Below, in pieces: positions 5,708 through 5,815 of a stretch of 5,815 nt of DNA; position 1 is the first letter of the stretch; every line of letters begins with the position of its first letter. Below the pieces are notes generated by a model. The model had not been told where the DNA came from, did no database searches, and was given only the letters and a program-made list of their open reading frames with translations. The DNA comes from Planctomycetota bacterium (GTDB taxonomy: Bacteria; Planctomycetota; Phycisphaerae; Tepidisphaerales; Tepidisphaeraceae): assembly GCA_029777755.1 (NCBI GenBank), contig JAKORQ010000422.1, positions 1 through 5,815 on the forward strand, given 5' to 3'. The translations under genes were made by a program, and so were the position numbers.

Positions 5708-5815
5708 ATGAAGACAAACCGAATCTATCTGCTGTGGTTGCTGTGCTTCTGCCTGGTAATTGGTTGCGCGCTCTGGCCGACCGATGCGACGGCCCAGAAG
5801 GCTGACGACGCCCAG
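5708..5815 (+). CDS. N-terminus of an exported protein or lipoprotein (3' end outside window)
   Basis: Thirty-six codons are open to the window edge. Translation starts MKTNRIYLLWLLCFCLVIGC and continues ALWPTDATAQKADDAQ. Lys2 and Arg5 precede a hydrophobic core (about 6-19), so this is a signal peptide. Two processing routes are possible: signal peptidase II at a VIGC lipobox (Cys20 lipidated), or signal peptidase I after ATA (residue 29). The charged, Ala-rich residues after that look like the start of a mature domain or linker. In-frame sequence upstream has no start codon before a TGA at 5660-5662, so ATG 5708 is the likely start despite lacking a Shine-Dalgarno. It lies 38 nt after livF on the same strand and could be read through from the liv operon or use its own promoter. 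The function cannot be told from this fragment. Confidence 0.7.
   Translation, partial: MKTNRIYLLWLLCFCLVIGCALWPTDATAQKADDAQ

Overview
The window holds a complete five-gene ABC importer operon of the branched-chain amino acid (LIV/HAAT) type, all on the + strand: a periplasmic binding protein (livK-like), two permeases (livH, livM) and two ATPases (livG, livF). It is flanked by the 3' end of a peptidase-like gene, a small Bfd-type [2Fe-2S] protein, and the first 36 codons of another exported protein. Every gene is on the + strand and there is no intergenic gap longer than about 55 bases.

The DNA is GC-rich (roughly 60% by eye), with strongly GC-biased third positions in all genes and no compositional break. 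The partial first gene resembles the DUF1570 / peptidase-MA-like proteins that are abundant in Planctomycetota. Together with the stand-alone Bfd-like protein, this makes a planctomycete or related environmental bacterium my best guess. It is only a guess: there is no rRNA or other phylogenetic marker here. The Sec-type signal peptides and complete LIV system are compatible with a Gram-negative-type envelope.

Layout: (1) 2-478, C-terminal part of a DUF1570-like protein. (2) 487-816, Bfd-like [2Fe-2S] protein, 8 nt downstream and probably co-transcribed. (3) 817-870, short intergenic stretch; a sigma70-like promoter candidate overlaps the end of gene 2, and a strong Shine-Dalgarno precedes a GTG start. 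(4) 871-5669, livK-livH-livM-livG-livF, with a 10-nt gap, a 14-nt overlap, a second 14-nt overlap and a 4-nt overlap in turn, which is the signature of one translationally coupled operon. (5) 5670-5707, short gap with a second sigma70-like promoter candidate lying unusually close to the next start codon. (6) 5708 to the window end, signal peptide of an unidentified exported protein or lipoprotein.

LivK would capture an amino acid in the periplasm and deliver it to the LivH-LivM channel, with LivG and LivF powering import. The substrate is inferred from family membership and could be another amino acid or a related small amide. Overall this is an ordinary metabolic region, and I see no defence system, mobile element, CRISPR array or RNA gene. 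The points most worth a second look are a LivM with about 100 extra residues in the middle, and the two promoter candidates, one of which implies a near-leaderless mRNA.
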